A stretch of 64,000 nt of DNA from Pseudomonas sp. GD04091 (GCF_029836165.1 NZ_JAOEBG010000001.1:186001-250000); one strand, 5' to 3'. Shown: positions 16,616-28,556, numbered from the stretch's first letter. Program-made: numbers and translations. Notes: generated by a model from the sequence alone, not told the origin.

Positions 16616-17944
16616 CTAGGACACCGACTTGCCCACCTCGCCTTGCGGCTCCGCCCCCGCCTCTTCCTCGGTATCCTCCGCCGCCACCGGCGCCTGCATC
16701 ACTTCCTGCACCGTCTGCTCGTCGACCCGCGGGTCGAGCGCCGCCGACAATGGCGAACCCGCCGCCGGCATCGCCACGTGCCCCAATGGCGCATCCTGCA
16801 CCTGATGCAGCCCAGTGACCGCCTTGGGTCGGATTCGCCATACCAGAACCAGGGCGAAGAACAGGAAGAAGGCATACAGCATCTGCGGCCCAAGCAGCTT
16901 CATCAGCACCCCGGCCGCCAGCGGCCCGATGCAGGCGCCGACACCATAGGTCACCAGCAGCATGGCGGTCAGCGACACCCGCCGCTCGCTTTCCACATGG
17001 TCGTTGGAAAACGCCACCGCCAGGGGATACAGGCAGAACTGCAGCAGCGAAATGACGAAACCGATGGCGAACAATAGCGCCAGCGGCACGCCCGGCAGGA
17101 TGGCCAGCGGCGCCGAGGCCAATGCCAGGCCGATGGCCACGCTGCGAATCAGCACGGCACGGTCGTAACGGTCGGACAGCCAGCCCAGCGGCCACTGCAC
17201 CACCAGCCCGGCAAAGATGCAGCTGCCCATGAACAGACCGATCTGCTCGGTGGAAAGCCCCTGATTGGCCGCGTACAGCGGCGCCAGGCCATAGAAGGAG
17301 CCGACGATCAGGCCCGAACCCAGCACCGTGGACAGCGATTGCGGCACCCGCTTGATGAAGAACTTCGGCTCCATCGGTGCCGGCCGCAGGGGGGCGGGGT
17401 GAATGCGCCGGGTCATCGCCACCGGCACCAGGCACAGCGCGAAGCACATGGCGACCAGCATCAGCAGCTCAGGCCCCAGTTGCGGATGCACCACCAGGAT
17501 CAGCTGGCCGAGCACCAGCCCCAGGTAGGAGGCGATCATGTAGCCGCTGAACACCGCCCCGCGATGCTTGGCATCGGCCTGTTCATTGAGCCAGCTCTCG
17601 ATGACCATGTACTGGCACATCATCCCCAGGCCAACGATCATCCGCAGCCCGACCCAGGCCGGCAGCCAGTTGGTCAGGCCATGCCCGAGCACCGCCGCGC
17701 CGACGATACCGGCGCAGGTGGCATAGGCGCGGATATGCCCGACCCGACCGATCAGCCGGTGCCCCACCTTGCCGCCGACCGCCAGGCCGAAGTAGTTGGC
17801 AGCCATCAACGCACCGATCCACAGGCTGTCGACATGGTCTGCGGCCAGGCGCAGCGCCAGGTAGGTACTGAGCAGACCGGAGCCGATCAGCATCATCAGG
17901 GCAGCGAAGTACAGCGACTGAAACGGCTTCCAGATGTTTCGCAT
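16616..17944 (-). CDS. MFS transporter, YcaD-like
   Basis: An inner-membrane major-facilitator protein of 442 residues with about 12 hydrophobic segments. The start at 17944 gives MRNIWKPFQSLYFAALMMLI, running straight into the first membrane segment; upstream codons in the same frame are hydrophilic and unlike a transporter. The loop between segments 2 and 3 (GGKVGHRLIGRVGHIRAY) and the middle loop (PLGWLSDRYDRAVLIRS) match the MFS G-x3-D/G-R-x-G-R pattern. The acidic C-terminal tail (ending in EDTEEEAGAEPQGEVGKSVS) is cytoplasmic. The substrate cannot be told from sequence. No operon partner is visible. Confidence 0.88.
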   Translation of the reverse strand: MRNIWKPFQSLYFAALMMLIGSGLLSTYLALRLAADHVDSLWIGALMAANYFGLAVGGKVGHRLIGRVGHIRAYATCAGIVGAAVLGHGLTNWLPAWVGLRMIVGLGMMCQYMVIESWLNEQADAKHRGAVFSGYMIASYLGLVLGQLILVVHPQLGPELLMLVAMCFALCLVPVAMTRRIHPAPLRPAPMEPKFFIKRVPQSLSTVLGSGLIVGSFYGLAPLYAANQGLSTEQIGLFMGSCIFAGLVVQWPLGWLSDRYDRAVLIRSVAIGLALASAPLAILPGVPLALLFAIGFVISLLQFCLYPLAVAFSNDHVESERRVSLTAMLLVTYGVGACIGPLAAGVLMKLLGPQMLYAFFLFFALVLVWRIRPKAVTGLHQVQDAPLGHVAMPAAGSPLSAALDPRVDEQTVQEVMQAPVAAEDTEEEAGAEPQGEVGKSVS

Positions 17945-18074
17945 ACGTCCCGTCAAGCTCCTTGAACCGGTGGCGTTGAGTTGCAGGCAAGCATAAGAGC
18001 AAAACGGCCCCGGCGCAGGCCCCCGGCAGCGAAAGTCGCCGCAAGGGGCGCATCCAGTAGCGGTCGTGTCGCGC

Positions 18075-19418
18075 TCAGGCCTGCGCCGCCAGCACCCGAC
18101 GCTCCCACGGCGTGATCTCGCCGAAGAAATCGGTGAGCTCGAGGGTCTTGCTGGCGATGTAGCCTTCGATGAACTCCTCGCCGAACAGTTCCCGCGCCAG
18201 GGCGCTGCGCTTGAGGCGCTCCAGCGCGGCATGCAGGGTGCAGGGCAGGCTCAGGTGCTCCGGCACTTCAAACTCTCCCTGAATGGCGGGCGCCGGCGCG
18301 ATCTGCCGCTCGATACCGTGCAGGCCGGCGGCGAGGCTGGCGGCGATGGCCAGGTAAGGGTTGGCGTCTGCCCCCGGCAGGCGGTTCTCCACCCGCCGCG
18401 CGACAGGCGAACTGGCGGGGATGCGCAACCCCGCGGCGCGGTTGTCTTCGGACCAGCAGGCATTGTTCGGCGAGGCATAGGGGTGGCACAGGCGCTGGTA
18501 GGAGTTGACGTTGGGCGCGAACAGCACGGTGAAGTCGGCCAGGCAGGCCTGCAGCCCACCGATGAAATGGTGGAAGGTATCGGTCGCCCTGCCCTGCTCG
18601 TCGCTGAATACATTACGCCCGCTGGCGATCTCGACCAGGCTCTGGTGGATGTGCATCGAACTGCCGGGGGTATGCGCCAACGGCTTGGCCATGCACACCA
18701 CGGTCAGGCCATGGCGCAGCGCGACTTCCTTGAGCAGGTGCTTGAACAGGAACGTCTGGTCGGCCAGCAGCAGCGGGTCACCGTGCAGCAGGTTGATCTC
18801 GAACTGGCTGACGCCCATCTCGTGCATGAAGGTGTCGCGGGGCAGCCCCAGCGCGGCCATGCACTGGTAGACCTCGTTGAAGAACGGGCGCAGGCCGTTG
18901 TTGGAGCTGACGCTGAATGCCGAATGGCCCATTTCCCGGCGACCGTCCTTGCCCAGCGGCGGCTGGAACGGCTGGGTCGGATCGGTATTGGGGGCGAAGA
19001 CAAAGAACTCCAGTTCGGTGGCCACCACCGGCGCCAGACCACGCGCCGCGTAGCGAGCGATCACCGCCTTGAGCTGGCCGCGACTCGACAACCCCGAGGG
19101 CGCGCCGTCGAGTTCCACCGCGTCACAGATGGCCAGGGCGCGGGGCTCGTCGCTCCAGGGCAAACGATGGATCTGGCCGGGATCGGCCACCAGCGCCAGG
19201 TCGCCATCGTCGCTGCCGTAGAATTTCGCGGGCGGGTAACCGCCCATGATGCATTGCAGCAGTACACCACGGGCCATCTGCAGGCGGCGGCCTTCGAGGA
19301 AGCCCTCGGCGGTCATCACCTTGCCGCGCGCAACGCCATTGAGGTCGGGGGTGACACACTCGATTTCGTCGATGCCCTGCAGGTGTTCAACCTGGGTGTG
19401 CGGGCCTTCGGTCGTCAT
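18075..19418 (-). CDS. Glutamine synthetase-like ligase (gamma-glutamylpolyamine synthetase type)
   Basis: A 447-residue glutamine-synthetase-fold ligase, probably ATP-dependent glutamylation of an amine, not the housekeeping GlnA. The start at 19418 (MTTEGPHTQVEHLQGIDEIE) is preceded by AAGGA at 8 bases. Typical GS elements are present: DLNGVARGK near the N-terminus, the catalytic ELEFF (about residue 150), FEINLLHGD (about 208), the ATP-loop GSSMHIHQSL (about 252) and RxENRLPGADANPYLAIAA (about 340). The N-terminal beta-grasp part is short. Its mRNA start carries a strong AAnAAnAA motif (19429-19439). It lies beside bkdR; the substrate is unknown and could be a polyamine or other amine. Confidence 0.85.
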   Translation of the reverse strand: MTTEGPHTQVEHLQGIDEIECVTPDLNGVARGKVMTAEGFLEGRRLQMARGVLLQCIMGGYPPAKFYGSDDGDLALVADPGQIHRLPWSDEPRALAICDAVELDGAPSGLSSRGQLKAVIARYAARGLAPVVATELEFFVFAPNTDPTQPFQPPLGKDGRREMGHSAFSVSSNNGLRPFFNEVYQCMAALGLPRDTFMHEMGVSQFEINLLHGDPLLLADQTFLFKHLLKEVALRHGLTVVCMAKPLAHTPGSSMHIHQSLVEIASGRNVFSDEQGRATDTFHHFIGGLQACLADFTVLFAPNVNSYQRLCHPYASPNNACWSEDNRAAGLRIPASSPVARRVENRLPGADANPYLAIAASLAAGLHGIERQIAPAPAIQGEFEVPEHLSLPCTLHAALERLKRSALARELFGEEFIEGYIASKTLELTDFFGEITPWERRVLAAQA

Positions 19419-19428
19419 GACGCTATCC

Positions 19429-19439
19429 TTCTTGTTGTT
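19429..19439 (-). promoter_or_regulatory. Crc/Hfq-type AAnAAnAA motif at the GS-like gene start
   Basis: The minus strand reads AACAACAAGAA, a double AAnAAnAA register, overlapping the region just upstream of the ribosome site (AAGGA) and about 10 bases before the ATG. This is where Hfq with Crc would block translation under catabolite repression. Inferred from motif and position only. Confidence 0.6.
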
Positions 19440-19545
19440 TTCGCATGCCGGGAATGGCGACGGGCACAACATAGGCCAGGGGTGTTTAAAATATCAAGCA
19501 CCCCAGGGTCGGTGGAGCCCGCTTCGCGAAAAGGCCGGTGCAGGC

Positions 19546-20034
19546 CTACTGCTCACGCAAGGTCATGCCATTGGCCGGCAGCGGCAGCGCAGTCTTGTAG
19601 CGCACCTGCTTCAAGGCAAAGCTGGAGCGGATGTTCGCCACCCCCGGCAACCGGGTCAGGTAATCGAGAAATCGCTCCAGCGCCTGGATGCTCGGTAGCA
19701 GCACCCGCAGCAGATAGTCCGGATCGCCGGTCATCAGGTAGCACTCCATCACCTCGGGCCGCTCTGCAATCTCCTCTTCGAAGCGGTGCAGTGATTGCTC
19801 CACCTGCTTTTCCAGGCTGACGTGAATGAACACATTGACATCCAGCCCCAACGCCTCCGGCGACAACAGCGTCACCTGTTGGCGAATCACCCCCAGTTCC
19901 TCCATCGCCTTGACCCGGTTGAAGCACGGCGTGGGCGACAGGTTGACCGAGCGCGCCAGCTCGGCGTTGGTGATCCGGGCGTTTTCCTGCAGGCTGTTGA
20001 GAATGCCGATATCGGTGCGATCCAGTTTGCGCAT
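19546..20034 (-). CDS. bkdR: Lrp/AsnC-family activator of the bkd operon
   Basis: BkdR activates transcription of the branched-chain keto-acid dehydrogenase operon in response to branched-chain amino acids. Residues about 5-55 are the Lrp helix-turn-helix ([20 protein letters not shown], then [20 protein letters not shown]). Residues about 65-150 are the RAM/ligand domain ([19 protein letters not shown]). The 162 residues match the family. It is divergent from bkdA1 across 198 bases, which presumably hold its binding sites. Confidence 0.95.
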   Translation of the reverse strand: MRKLDRTDIGILNSLQENARITNAELARSVNLSPTPCFNRVKAMEELGVIRQQVTLLSPEALGLDVNVFIHVSLEKQVEQSLHRFEEEIAERPEVMECYLMTGDPDYLLRVLLPSIQALERFLDYLTRLPGVANIRSSFALKQVRYKTALPLPANGMTLREQ

Positions 20035-20201
20035 GAGACAAATTCACCTGGCTTTTGTGTTTGTACGGAATGTTTATCTGCGCCGCAGGACAAAGGCAAT
20101 GAACATGAGAGAAAAATTCTCCTGCCGTCCCCCTATGATGTAAAAGACGCTGACTTGCCAGTCACGAGCCGGTACTCAGCGGCGGCCGCTTCAAAGCTCA
20201 C

Positions 20202-20209
20202 AAAAACAA
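20202..20209 (+). promoter_or_regulatory. Crc/Hfq-type AAnAAnAA motif before bkdA1
   Basis: AAAAACAA lies 23 bases before the bkdA1 ATG in an otherwise GC-rich area. Crc control of bkd genes in P. putida is known from the literature as I recall it; this exact site is inferred. Confidence 0.5.
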
Positions 20210-20226
20210 CATTCGAGCGAGCGTAA

Positions 20227-21465
<1,239 letters not shown>

Positions 21466-21466
21466 G

Positions 21467-22525
<1,059 letters not shown>

Positions 22526-23794
22526 ATGGGCACGCACGTCATCAAGATGCCGGACATCGGCGAAGGCATCGCGCAGGTCGAGTTGGTGGAATGGTTCGTC
22601 AAGGTCGGCGATGTAATCGCCGAGGACCAGGTGGTGGCCGATGTCATGACCGACAAGGCCACCGTGGAAATCCCTTCGCCGGTCAGCGGCAAGGTGCTGG
22701 CCCTGGGCGGCCAGCCGGGTGAGGTGATGGCGGTCGGCAGCGAGCTGATCCGCATCGAAGTCGAGGGCAGCGGCAACCATGTCGATACGCCCCAGGCCAA
22801 GCCGGTCGAACCGGCACCTGCGCCAGTGAACGTCGACAGCAAGCCGCAACCGCGCGTCGAAGCGCCGCCTCAGGCTGCCGCCACCCATGCCGCGGCACCG
22901 ATCGTGCCGCGCGAGGCCCATGAAAAACCACTGGCCTCCCCCGCCGTACGCAAGCGCGCCCTCGATGCCGGCGTCGAACTGCGCTACGTCCATGGCAGCG
23001 GCCCGGCCGGGCGCATCCTTCACGAAGACCTCGATGCGTTCATCAGCAAGCCACAGAGCGGCGCCGGACAAGCGCCGGGCGGTTATGCCAGGCGCACCGA
23101 CAGCGAGCAGGTGCCGGTGATCGGCCTGCGCCGCAAGATCGCCCAGCGCATGCAGGACGCCAAGCGCCGTGTCGCCCACTTCAGCTACGTCGAGGAGATC
23201 GACGTGACCGCGCTGGAAGCCCTGCGTCAGCAGTTCAATGCCAAGTACGGCGAGAGCCGTGGCAAGCTGACCCTGCTGCCGTTCCTGGTGCGTGCGATGG
23301 TCGTCGCCCTGCGCGACTTCCCGCAGATCAACGCCACCTACGACGACGAAGCCCAGGTCATCACCCGCCACGGCGCGGTGCATGTCGGCATCGCCACCCA
23401 AGGTGACAACGGCCTGATGGTGCCGGTACTGCGCCACGCCGAAGCCGGCAGCCTATGGAGCAACGCCGCCGAGATCGCCCGTGTGGCCAACGCCGCCCGC
23501 AGCAACAAGGCCAGTCGCGAGGAGCTGTCCGGCTCGACCATCACCCTGACCAGCCTGGGCGCGCTCGGCGGCATCGTCAGCACCCCGGTGGTCAACACCC
23601 CGGAAGTGGCGATCGTCGGCGTCAACCGCATGGTCGAGCGACCGGTGGTGATCGATGGCCAGATCGTCGTGCGCAAGATGATGAACCTGTCCAGCTCGTT
23701 CGACCATCGCGTGGTCGACGGCATGGATGCCGCACTGTTCATCCAGGCCATGCGCGGCCTGCTGGAACAACCTGCCTGCCTGTTCGTGGAGTGA
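22526..23794 (+). CDS. bkdB: Branched-chain 2-oxoacid dehydrogenase E2 (dihydrolipoyl acyltransferase)
   Basis: The E2 core carries the acyl group on a swinging lipoyl arm and passes it to CoA. Residues 1-80 are a single lipoyl domain with the modified lysine at residue 44 ([12 protein letters not shown]). A Pro/Ala-rich linker follows. The peripheral-subunit-binding domain is at about 137-172 ([19 protein letters not shown]). The catalytic domain ends with the active-site [14 protein letters not shown] (His at about 394). The 422 residues fit. It begins directly on the base after the bkdA2 stop. Confidence 0.98.
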   Translation: MGTHVIKMPDIGEGIAQVELVEWFVKVGDVIAEDQVVADVMTDKATVEIPSPVSGKVLALGGQPGEVMAVGSELIRIEVEGSGNHVDTPQAKPVEPAPAPVNVDSKPQPRVEAPPQAAATHAAAPIVPREAHEKPLASPAVRKRALDAGVELRYVHGSGPAGRILHEDLDAFISKPQSGAGQAPGGYARRTDSEQVPVIGLRRKIAQRMQDAKRRVAHFSYVEEIDVTALEALRQQFNAKYGESRGKLTLLPFLVRAMVVALRDFPQINATYDDEAQVITRHGAVHVGIATQGDNGLMVPVLRHAEAGSLWSNAAEIARVANAARSNKASREELSGSTITLTSLGALGGIVSTPVVNTPEVAIVGVNRMVERPVVIDGQIVVRKMMNLSSSFDHRVVDGMDAALFIQAMRGLLEQPACLFVE

Positions 23795-23796
23795 CC

Positions 23797-25176
23797 ATGC
23801 AACCGATTATCGACACCACCCTGCTGATCATCGGTGGCGGCCCCGGCGGCTACGTGGCCGCCATCCGCGCCGGGCAACTGGGCATCCCCACCGTGTTGGT
23901 CGAAGGTCAGGCGCTGGGCGGCACCTGCCTGAACATCGGCTGCATTCCCTCGAAGGCGCTGATTCACGTGGCCGAGCAGTTCCACCAGACCAGCCGCTAC
24001 ACCGAACAGTCGGCGCTGGGGATCAGCGTGTCCTCGCCACGCCTGGACATCAGCCGCAGCGTCGAATGGAAGGATGGCATCGTCGACCGCCTCACCAGCG
24101 GCGTCGCCGCGCTGCTGAAGAAGCATGGCGTGAAGGTGATTCACGGCTGGGCGAAAATTCTCGATGGCAAGAGCGTCGAGGTCGATGGCCAGCGCATCCA
24201 GTGCGAGCACCTGCTGCTGGCCACCGGCTCCGGCAGCGTCGAATTGCCGATGCTACCCATCGGCGGGCCGATCATCTCCTCCACCGAGGCCCTGGCGCCC
24301 AAGGCGCTGCCACGGCACCTGGTGGTGGTCGGCGGCGGCTATATCGGCCTGGAGCTGGGTATCGCCTACCGCAAGCTCGGCGCCAAGGTCAGCGTGGTGG
24401 AAGCCCGCGAGCGCATCCTGCCGACCTACGACGCCGAGCTGACCGCGCCAGTGGCGGACTCGATCAAGAAGCTCGGCATCGAGCTGTATCTGGGTCACAG
24501 TGTCGAAGGCTATGCCGATGGTTGCCTGCTGGCTCGCGACAGCCAGGGCGGCCAACTGTGCCTGGAGGCCGATCAGGTACTGGTGGCCGTGGGTCGTCGC
24601 CCACGCACCCTGGGCTTCGGCCTGGAAAGCCTGGACCTGAAGATGAACGGCGCGGCCATCGCCATCGACGAGCGCTGCCAGACCAGCATGCGCAATGTCT
24701 GGGCCATCGGCGACGTGGCCGGCGAGCCGATGCTGGCGCACCGAGCCATGGCCCAGGGCGAGATGGTCGCCGAGATCATCGCCGGCAAGGCGCGGCGCTT
24801 CGAGCCCAGCGCCATTGCCGCGGTGTGCTTCACCGACCCGGAACTGGTGGTGGTCGGCACGACCCCGGAGCAGGCCAGCCAACAGGGCGTGGATTGCATC
24901 GTTGCGCAGTTCCCCTTCGCCGCCAACGGCCGGGCCATGAGCCTGGAATCGAAAAGCGGTTTCGTGCGCGTGGTGGCCCGTCGTGACAATCACCTGATCC
25001 TGGGTTGGCAAGCCGTGGGCGTAGCGGTTTCCGAGCTGTCCAGCGCCTTTGCCCAATCCCTGGAGATGGGCGCCCGGCTGGAAGACATCGCCGGCACCAT
25101 CCACGCCCACCCGACCCTTGGCGAAGCGGTCCAGGAAGCGGCGTTGCGCGCCCTGGGGCATGCCCTGCACATCTAA
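23797..25176 (+). CDS. lpdV: Dihydrolipoyl dehydrogenase, Lpd-Val (E3)
   Basis: E3 reoxidises the lipoyl group of BkdB with NAD+. From the ATG at 23797, 2 bases after the bkdB stop, it has 459 residues, the length known for Lpd-Val. The FAD motif [10 protein letters not shown] is near residue 13. The redox-active cysteines are at about 44 and 49 ([15 protein letters not shown]). The NAD motif [10 protein letters not shown] is at about 182, and the C-terminal base pair is in [13 protein letters not shown]. It is the last gene of the operon, before the terminator at 25210-25242. Confidence 0.98.
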   Translation: MQPIIDTTLLIIGGGPGGYVAAIRAGQLGIPTVLVEGQALGGTCLNIGCIPSKALIHVAEQFHQTSRYTEQSALGISVSSPRLDISRSVEWKDGIVDRLTSGVAALLKKHGVKVIHGWAKILDGKSVEVDGQRIQCEHLLLATGSGSVELPMLPIGGPIISSTEALAPKALPRHLVVVGGGYIGLELGIAYRKLGAKVSVVEARERILPTYDAELTAPVADSIKKLGIELYLGHSVEGYADGCLLARDSQGGQLCLEADQVLVAVGRRPRTLGFGLESLDLKMNGAAIAIDERCQTSMRNVWAIGDVAGEPMLAHRAMAQGEMVAEIIAGKARRFEPSAIAAVCFTDPELVVVGTTPEQASQQGVDCIVAQFPFAANGRAMSLESKSGFVRVVARRDNHLILGWQAVGVAVSELSSAFAQSLEMGARLEDIAGTIHAHPTLGEAVQEAALRALGHALHI

Positions 25177-25209
25177 CGCAAGACACTGAAGCGGCAATAG
25201 CCGATTTGG

Positions 25210-25242
25210 CCCGCTGCGCCCCTGGCGCCGCGGGTCTTTTTT
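25210..25242 (+). terminator. Rho-independent terminator of the bkd operon
   Basis: Stem CCCGC-T-GCGCC / GGCGC-C-GCGGG with a CCT loop, then a run of six T. It lies 34 bases after the lpdV stop and just before the convergent GGDEF gene. Confidence 0.85.
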
Positions 25243-25268
25243 CTCAGCTGGGCGACACGCCCATCATC

Positions 25269-26267
25269 TCACTCGGCAATGGCGTTCTTGCCCTTCGCCT
25301 TGGCGCGATACAGGGCCTTGTCCGCGCGCGCGAGCAAACCTTCGACATCATCCCCCTCCTGCCACTGCACCACGCCGTAGCTCATCGTCAGCTGGCACAC
25401 GCCTATTGGCCCAAGCACCGCCATTGCCGCCCGGATAGCCTGTGCCATCGCGCGTGCCTCATCGAGGCCGCTGTGCGGCAGGACCACGGCAAATTCATCA
25501 CCTCCCCAACGCGCGAGCAGATCCTGGGACCGCAGGCACGTGCGGATGCGCTCGGTCACCTCGATCAACGCTGTGTCGCCTCGGGCATGGCCGTGCAGAT
25601 CGTTGATCGGCTTGAAGTCGTCCAGATCCATGGTGATCAACGCCAATGGTTCACGGAAGCGTCGAGCCCGTTCGCACTCCTGGTGCAGGGTCTTTTCCAG
25701 CCGGTAGCGGTTGGCGGTGCGGGTGAGCGCGTCGCGCTCGGCCAATTCACGATTCTCGTCCAGCTGCCGCTGCAACTGCTGATTGACCCAGGAGAGCTCA
25801 CGGGTACGATCGGCCACCTGGCACTCCAGCGACTGGTTGCGCTGCTCGAGCTCCGCCAGCAGGCGCTTGCCTGCATCGACGTTGCGGTGGGCGCCTAGCA
25901 TGCGCGCCACCGAGCCATCCGCATTGCGCGCGATGATATGTCCGCTGTCTTCGATCCACAGGTAGTTGCCGTCCTGGCAACGGCAGCGATACTCGATGCG
26001 ATAGCGTTCATTGCGCTGATCGATGTAAGCCTCGAAATGCGCCATCACCCGAGGATAATCCTCCGGGTGGATCACGCTTTCCCAGGTCAGCACCGTATTG
26101 GCCATCGAATGGCTGGCGTAGCCCAGCATCGCGTACCAGCCTGGGTTTCGATAGACGTAACCAGTGTTGGCATCCCAGTGCCAGATGCCATCGCTGATCA
26201 GCTCGAACAGGGTGTGCAGTTGCTGCGTGGTGAAACCGGGTGGGACCGGCCTCGCTACCTGACTCAT
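25269..26267 (-). CDS. PAS-GGDEF diguanylate cyclase
   Basis: A probable cyclic-di-GMP synthase. The start at 26267 (MSQVARPVPPGFTTQQL) has a GGGAGAG site 6-8 bases upstream and gives 332 residues. Residues about 15-135 are a PAS plus PAC sensor (FELISDGIWHWDANTGYVYR, then CRCQDGNYLWIEDSGHII). Residues about 140-170 are a short coiled coil. Residues about 175-330 are the GGDEF domain with an intact active site (RWGGDEFAVVLP). No RxxD inhibitory site stands out four to five residues before GGDEF. No membrane segment is present, so it is cytoplasmic. The ligand sensed by the PAS domain is unknown. Confidence 0.9.
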   Translation of the reverse strand: MSQVARPVPPGFTTQQLHTLFELISDGIWHWDANTGYVYRNPGWYAMLGYASHSMANTVLTWESVIHPEDYPRVMAHFEAYIDQRNERYRIEYRCRCQDGNYLWIEDSGHIIARNADGSVARMLGAHRNVDAGKRLLAELEQRNQSLECQVADRTRELSWVNQQLQRQLDENRELAERDALTRTANRYRLEKTLHQECERARRFREPLALITMDLDDFKPINDLHGHARGDTALIEVTERIRTCLRSQDLLARWGGDEFAVVLPHSGLDEARAMAQAIRAAMAVLGPIGVCQLTMSYGVVQWQEGDDVEGLLARADKALYRAKAKGKNAIAE

Positions 26268-26480
26268 GGACGCTCTCCCTCGTATCCGGCAACTGCGCCC
26301 GGTCCCGGTGCTGCCGGTATTCATCACGCTTGCCGCTGGCGGCAAACCCCTTCCTCTGACGGGCAAGCATATTCCGGGCAGCTGCCTGCCGGAATAGCCC
26401 GGGCGGCCTATTTCAAGCTGCCCCCTGCTGGCACAGCTTTTGCCCTTTGCTCTGCACGCACATTCATTCATGGAGGAACC

Positions 26481-27020
26481 ATGCTCATCAGCGCGAATGG
26501 TCTGAACTGGCAGACCGTGCAACCGCAGAACCGACCCGGCAGTGACCCGCCGCAAACGCCGATCGCGACCTTCCAGCCGGTCACGGCCAGCAGCAAGCCT
26601 GGCGCACAGCAGAACAGCCAGGGCAGCACCTCGCAGCAAAGCGCCGAAGACAACCGCAAGGAAGCCTTTGCCAAGCTCATGATCATGCTGCAGAACCCGG
26701 ACGCCTCCTCACGCCAGCAAACCAGCGTCGGCAAGCAAGAGGGGTCCGCCGCGCTGCAGGAATTCCGTGACTACATGGCCAAGTCACCGGCAGAGAAGAT
26801 CAAGGAGAAGCTCCTCCAGGAACTGGGCCTGACCGAGGACGAGTACAACGCACTGCCGCCCGAAAAGAAGATGAGGGTCGATGAGCTGATCGCCCAGCGC
26901 ATGCAAGAAGATGTGCGGATGAAGACCCAGGCCAGGCTGGAACAGCAGGCGCAACACGGCCAGCCGATCGGGCGCGCAACCATGCCGGGCAACGAAAAGC
27001 CGAAGACTGCCGAACTTTGA
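26481..27020 (+). CDS. Conserved hypothetical protein
   Basis: A 179-residue protein of unknown function. GGAGG 5 bases before the ATG at 26481 fixes the start. Residues 1-60 are rich in Gln/Ser/Pro and look disordered. Residues about 65-165 are predicted helical and highly charged (EKIKEKLLQELGLTEDEYNA, then KKMRVDELIAQRMQEDVRMK). There is no signal peptide, membrane segment or catalytic motif. It is divergent from the GGDEF gene, with 213 bases between them. I have the impression that similar proteins occur across Pseudomonas, without a known role. Confidence 0.75.
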   Translation: MLISANGLNWQTVQPQNRPGSDPPQTPIATFQPVTASSKPGAQQNSQGSTSQQSAEDNRKEAFAKLMIMLQNPDASSRQQTSVGKQEGSAALQEFRDYMAKSPAEKIKEKLLQELGLTEDEYNALPPEKKMRVDELIAQRMQEDVRMKTQARLEQQAQHGQPIGRATMPGNEKPKTAEL

Positions 27021-27084
27021 TCGATGTGTCCCGCCGCTCCGGCGGTGGGCGGCATTCGCTGCCTACGCGAATCTGCAACAGAGA

Positions 27085-27161
27085 TGGCGTCCCAGGCAGG
27101 ATTTGAACCTGCAACCTTCCCCTTAGGAGGGGGATGCTCTATCCAATTGAGCTACTGAGAC
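27085..27161 (-). tRNA. tRNA-Arg (anticodon CCT)
   Basis: On the minus strand a complete 77-base cloverleaf can be drawn. The acceptor is GTCTCAG/CTGGGAC, the D arm starts at TAGCTC, and the anticodon loop has CCT. The T arm is GCAGGTTCAAATCCTGC, and the CCA end is encoded. It reads AGG codons. Confidence 0.95.
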
Positions 27162-27255
27162 CCAGGAACCGACAACGAACGCTGTGCGGTAGAGACGGCG
27201 AGCATGTTAACCAGCATGCCGGCGTTTGTCATGCCTCAATCGGGCAATTTGCACG

Positions 27256-27858
27256 TCAGATTTTTTCCACGGATAGATCGATCACATCTTCCTTGTCCAG
27301 CAGTGCCAAGAACGCTTCGACCGCATCGGTCAACGCGCCCGAGTTGTCCAGCACGCGGACGGAGCCGTCATACACCTGCAGCCTGCCGTTGCGCGCCAAT
27401 CGCTGCTCGATTTCGTCCTGGCTTTCCCGACCACGCGCCAACAATCGATGGCGCAGCGCCTGCTGATCAACGACCAACCCCACAGCCAGTAGATCGGGAT
27501 AGCGCGCGCGTGCCTGCGCCAGGTATCCACGCGAGCCATTGACCAGCACCGAACGCCCCTGCGCCAGCCAATCCTCGATGCCTGCCGGGATGCCATAGCA
27601 CAGGCCGTTGGCCTGCCAGTCCAAGGCGAAAGCCCCCGAGCTGCGCAGCTCGTCGAAGTGCTCCTGGCTCACGCCATGCGCCGACTCGCCTTTCGATTCG
27701 GGCGAGCGGGTGATGACTCGCCGAGCGATTTCAACCCGATGGGCTCGCAATCGCTCACGCGCGGCGTCGATCAGGGAATCTTTTCCCGACCCGGACGGTC
27801 CTACGAGGAATATCAGGCGCCCCCTTGAGGCCGACCCAACGCTTGCGTCATATTGCAT
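27256..27858 (-). CDS. phnN: Ribose 1,5-bisphosphate phosphokinase
   Basis: PhnN makes 5-phosphoribosyl 1-diphosphate from ribose 1,5-bisphosphate, normally the last step of C-P lyase phosphonate breakdown. The 200-residue protein (from the ATG at 27858) has a guanylate-kinase-like fold. The P-loop GPSGSGKDSL is at about residue 20, followed by RRVITRSPESKGESAHGVSQ and FALDWQANGLCYGIP. A TTG five codons upstream is an alternative start; neither has a strong ribosome site. No other phn gene is in the window, so here it may serve ribose phosphate metabolism instead of phosphonate use. It lies next to tRNA-Arg. Confidence 0.9.
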   Translation of the reverse strand: MQYDASVGSASRGRLIFLVGPSGSGKDSLIDAARERLRAHRVEIARRVITRSPESKGESAHGVSQEHFDELRSSGAFALDWQANGLCYGIPAGIEDWLAQGRSVLVNGSRGYLAQARARYPDLLAVGLVVDQQALRHRLLARGRESQDEIEQRLARNGRLQVYDGSVRVLDNSGALTDAVEAFLALLDKEDVIDLSVEKI

Positions 27859-28204
27859 AGCCACTATGCTCAATATGTGGGAAACCAGCGCATTCTAGAC
27901 TTTTCCCTGGCCTTTTTCGCCTTTTACCAGCTTTTTGACGACAAAGGTCTGACACCGGCGTGATTCGATGAATGTGAAACTTTTCAAACCAGTGCTCATT
28001 TCTGATAATTGGTACTGGCATAAAGCCTTTATCGAGATCACTATTTGTCACAGAATTGACGCCAAGGAAACGGCGACCATGAGGCAAGATGAAGAACCAA
28101 AATCACATCACGGTTGAACATTTTGTCGTCGCCGCGGTCGTACTTCCACCGTGCGGCCAATTTGAGAACCGCTTCCCCTGAACCAGAACAACCGGTCAAT
28201 TTAT
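27859..28204. other. Intergenic region between phnN and amrZ
   Basis: A lower-GC stretch of 346 bases holding the divergent promoters. A weak AlgU-like pair (AAACTT near 27978 and TCTGA near 28001) and a GGC-N5-GCC element near 28017 could serve amrZ control, but both are marginal. No coding region is convincing; an open frame on the minus strand has no ribosome site or family character. Confidence 0.4.
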
Positions 28205-28531
28205 ATGCGCCCAATGAAACAGGCTATCTATTCGAGCCGCACCGCTGACAAGTTTGTCGTCCGCCTGCCAGACGGGATGCGTGAGCGCATTGCCGAGGTA
28301 GCGCGCAACCACCACCGCAGCATGAACTCCGAGATCATCGCACGCCTGGAACAGAGCCTTATCCAGGAAGGCGCGCTGGGCGACGAGCTGAGCATGCGCC
28401 TGGACAGCCCAGAGCTCAGCCTTCACGAACGCGAATTGCTGCAACGCTTCCGCCAACTGTCCCACCGCCAGCAGAACGCACTGGTCGCCCTCATCGCTCA
28501 CGATGTGGAAATGGCCGCCGACGCGTCCTGA
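28205..28531 (+). CDS. amrZ: Ribbon-helix-helix regulator AmrZ (AlgZ)
   Basis: AmrZ is an Arc/MetJ-type DNA-binding regulator that controls alginate, motility and c-di-GMP genes in Pseudomonas. The N-terminal arm and ribbon-helix-helix ([20 protein letters not shown], then [18 protein letters not shown]) span residues about 10-55. The C-terminal tetramer domain ([20 protein letters not shown]) completes 108 residues. It closely matches P. aeruginosa AmrZ as I remember it. It stands alone, with its own terminator at 28557-28584. Confidence 0.95.
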   Translation: MRPMKQAIYSSRTADKFVVRLPDGMRERIAEVARNHHRSMNSEIIARLEQSLIQEGALGDELSMRLDSPELSLHERELLQRFRQLSHRQQNALVALIAHDVEMAADAS

Positions 28532-28556
28532 TCCAGGCAAGCGACAACCGCACACG

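Noticed and set aside
27848..28087. 79-codon minus-strand open frame upstream of phnN
   Set aside because: No ribosome site, no family resemblance, overlaps the phnN start and lies in a promoter region.
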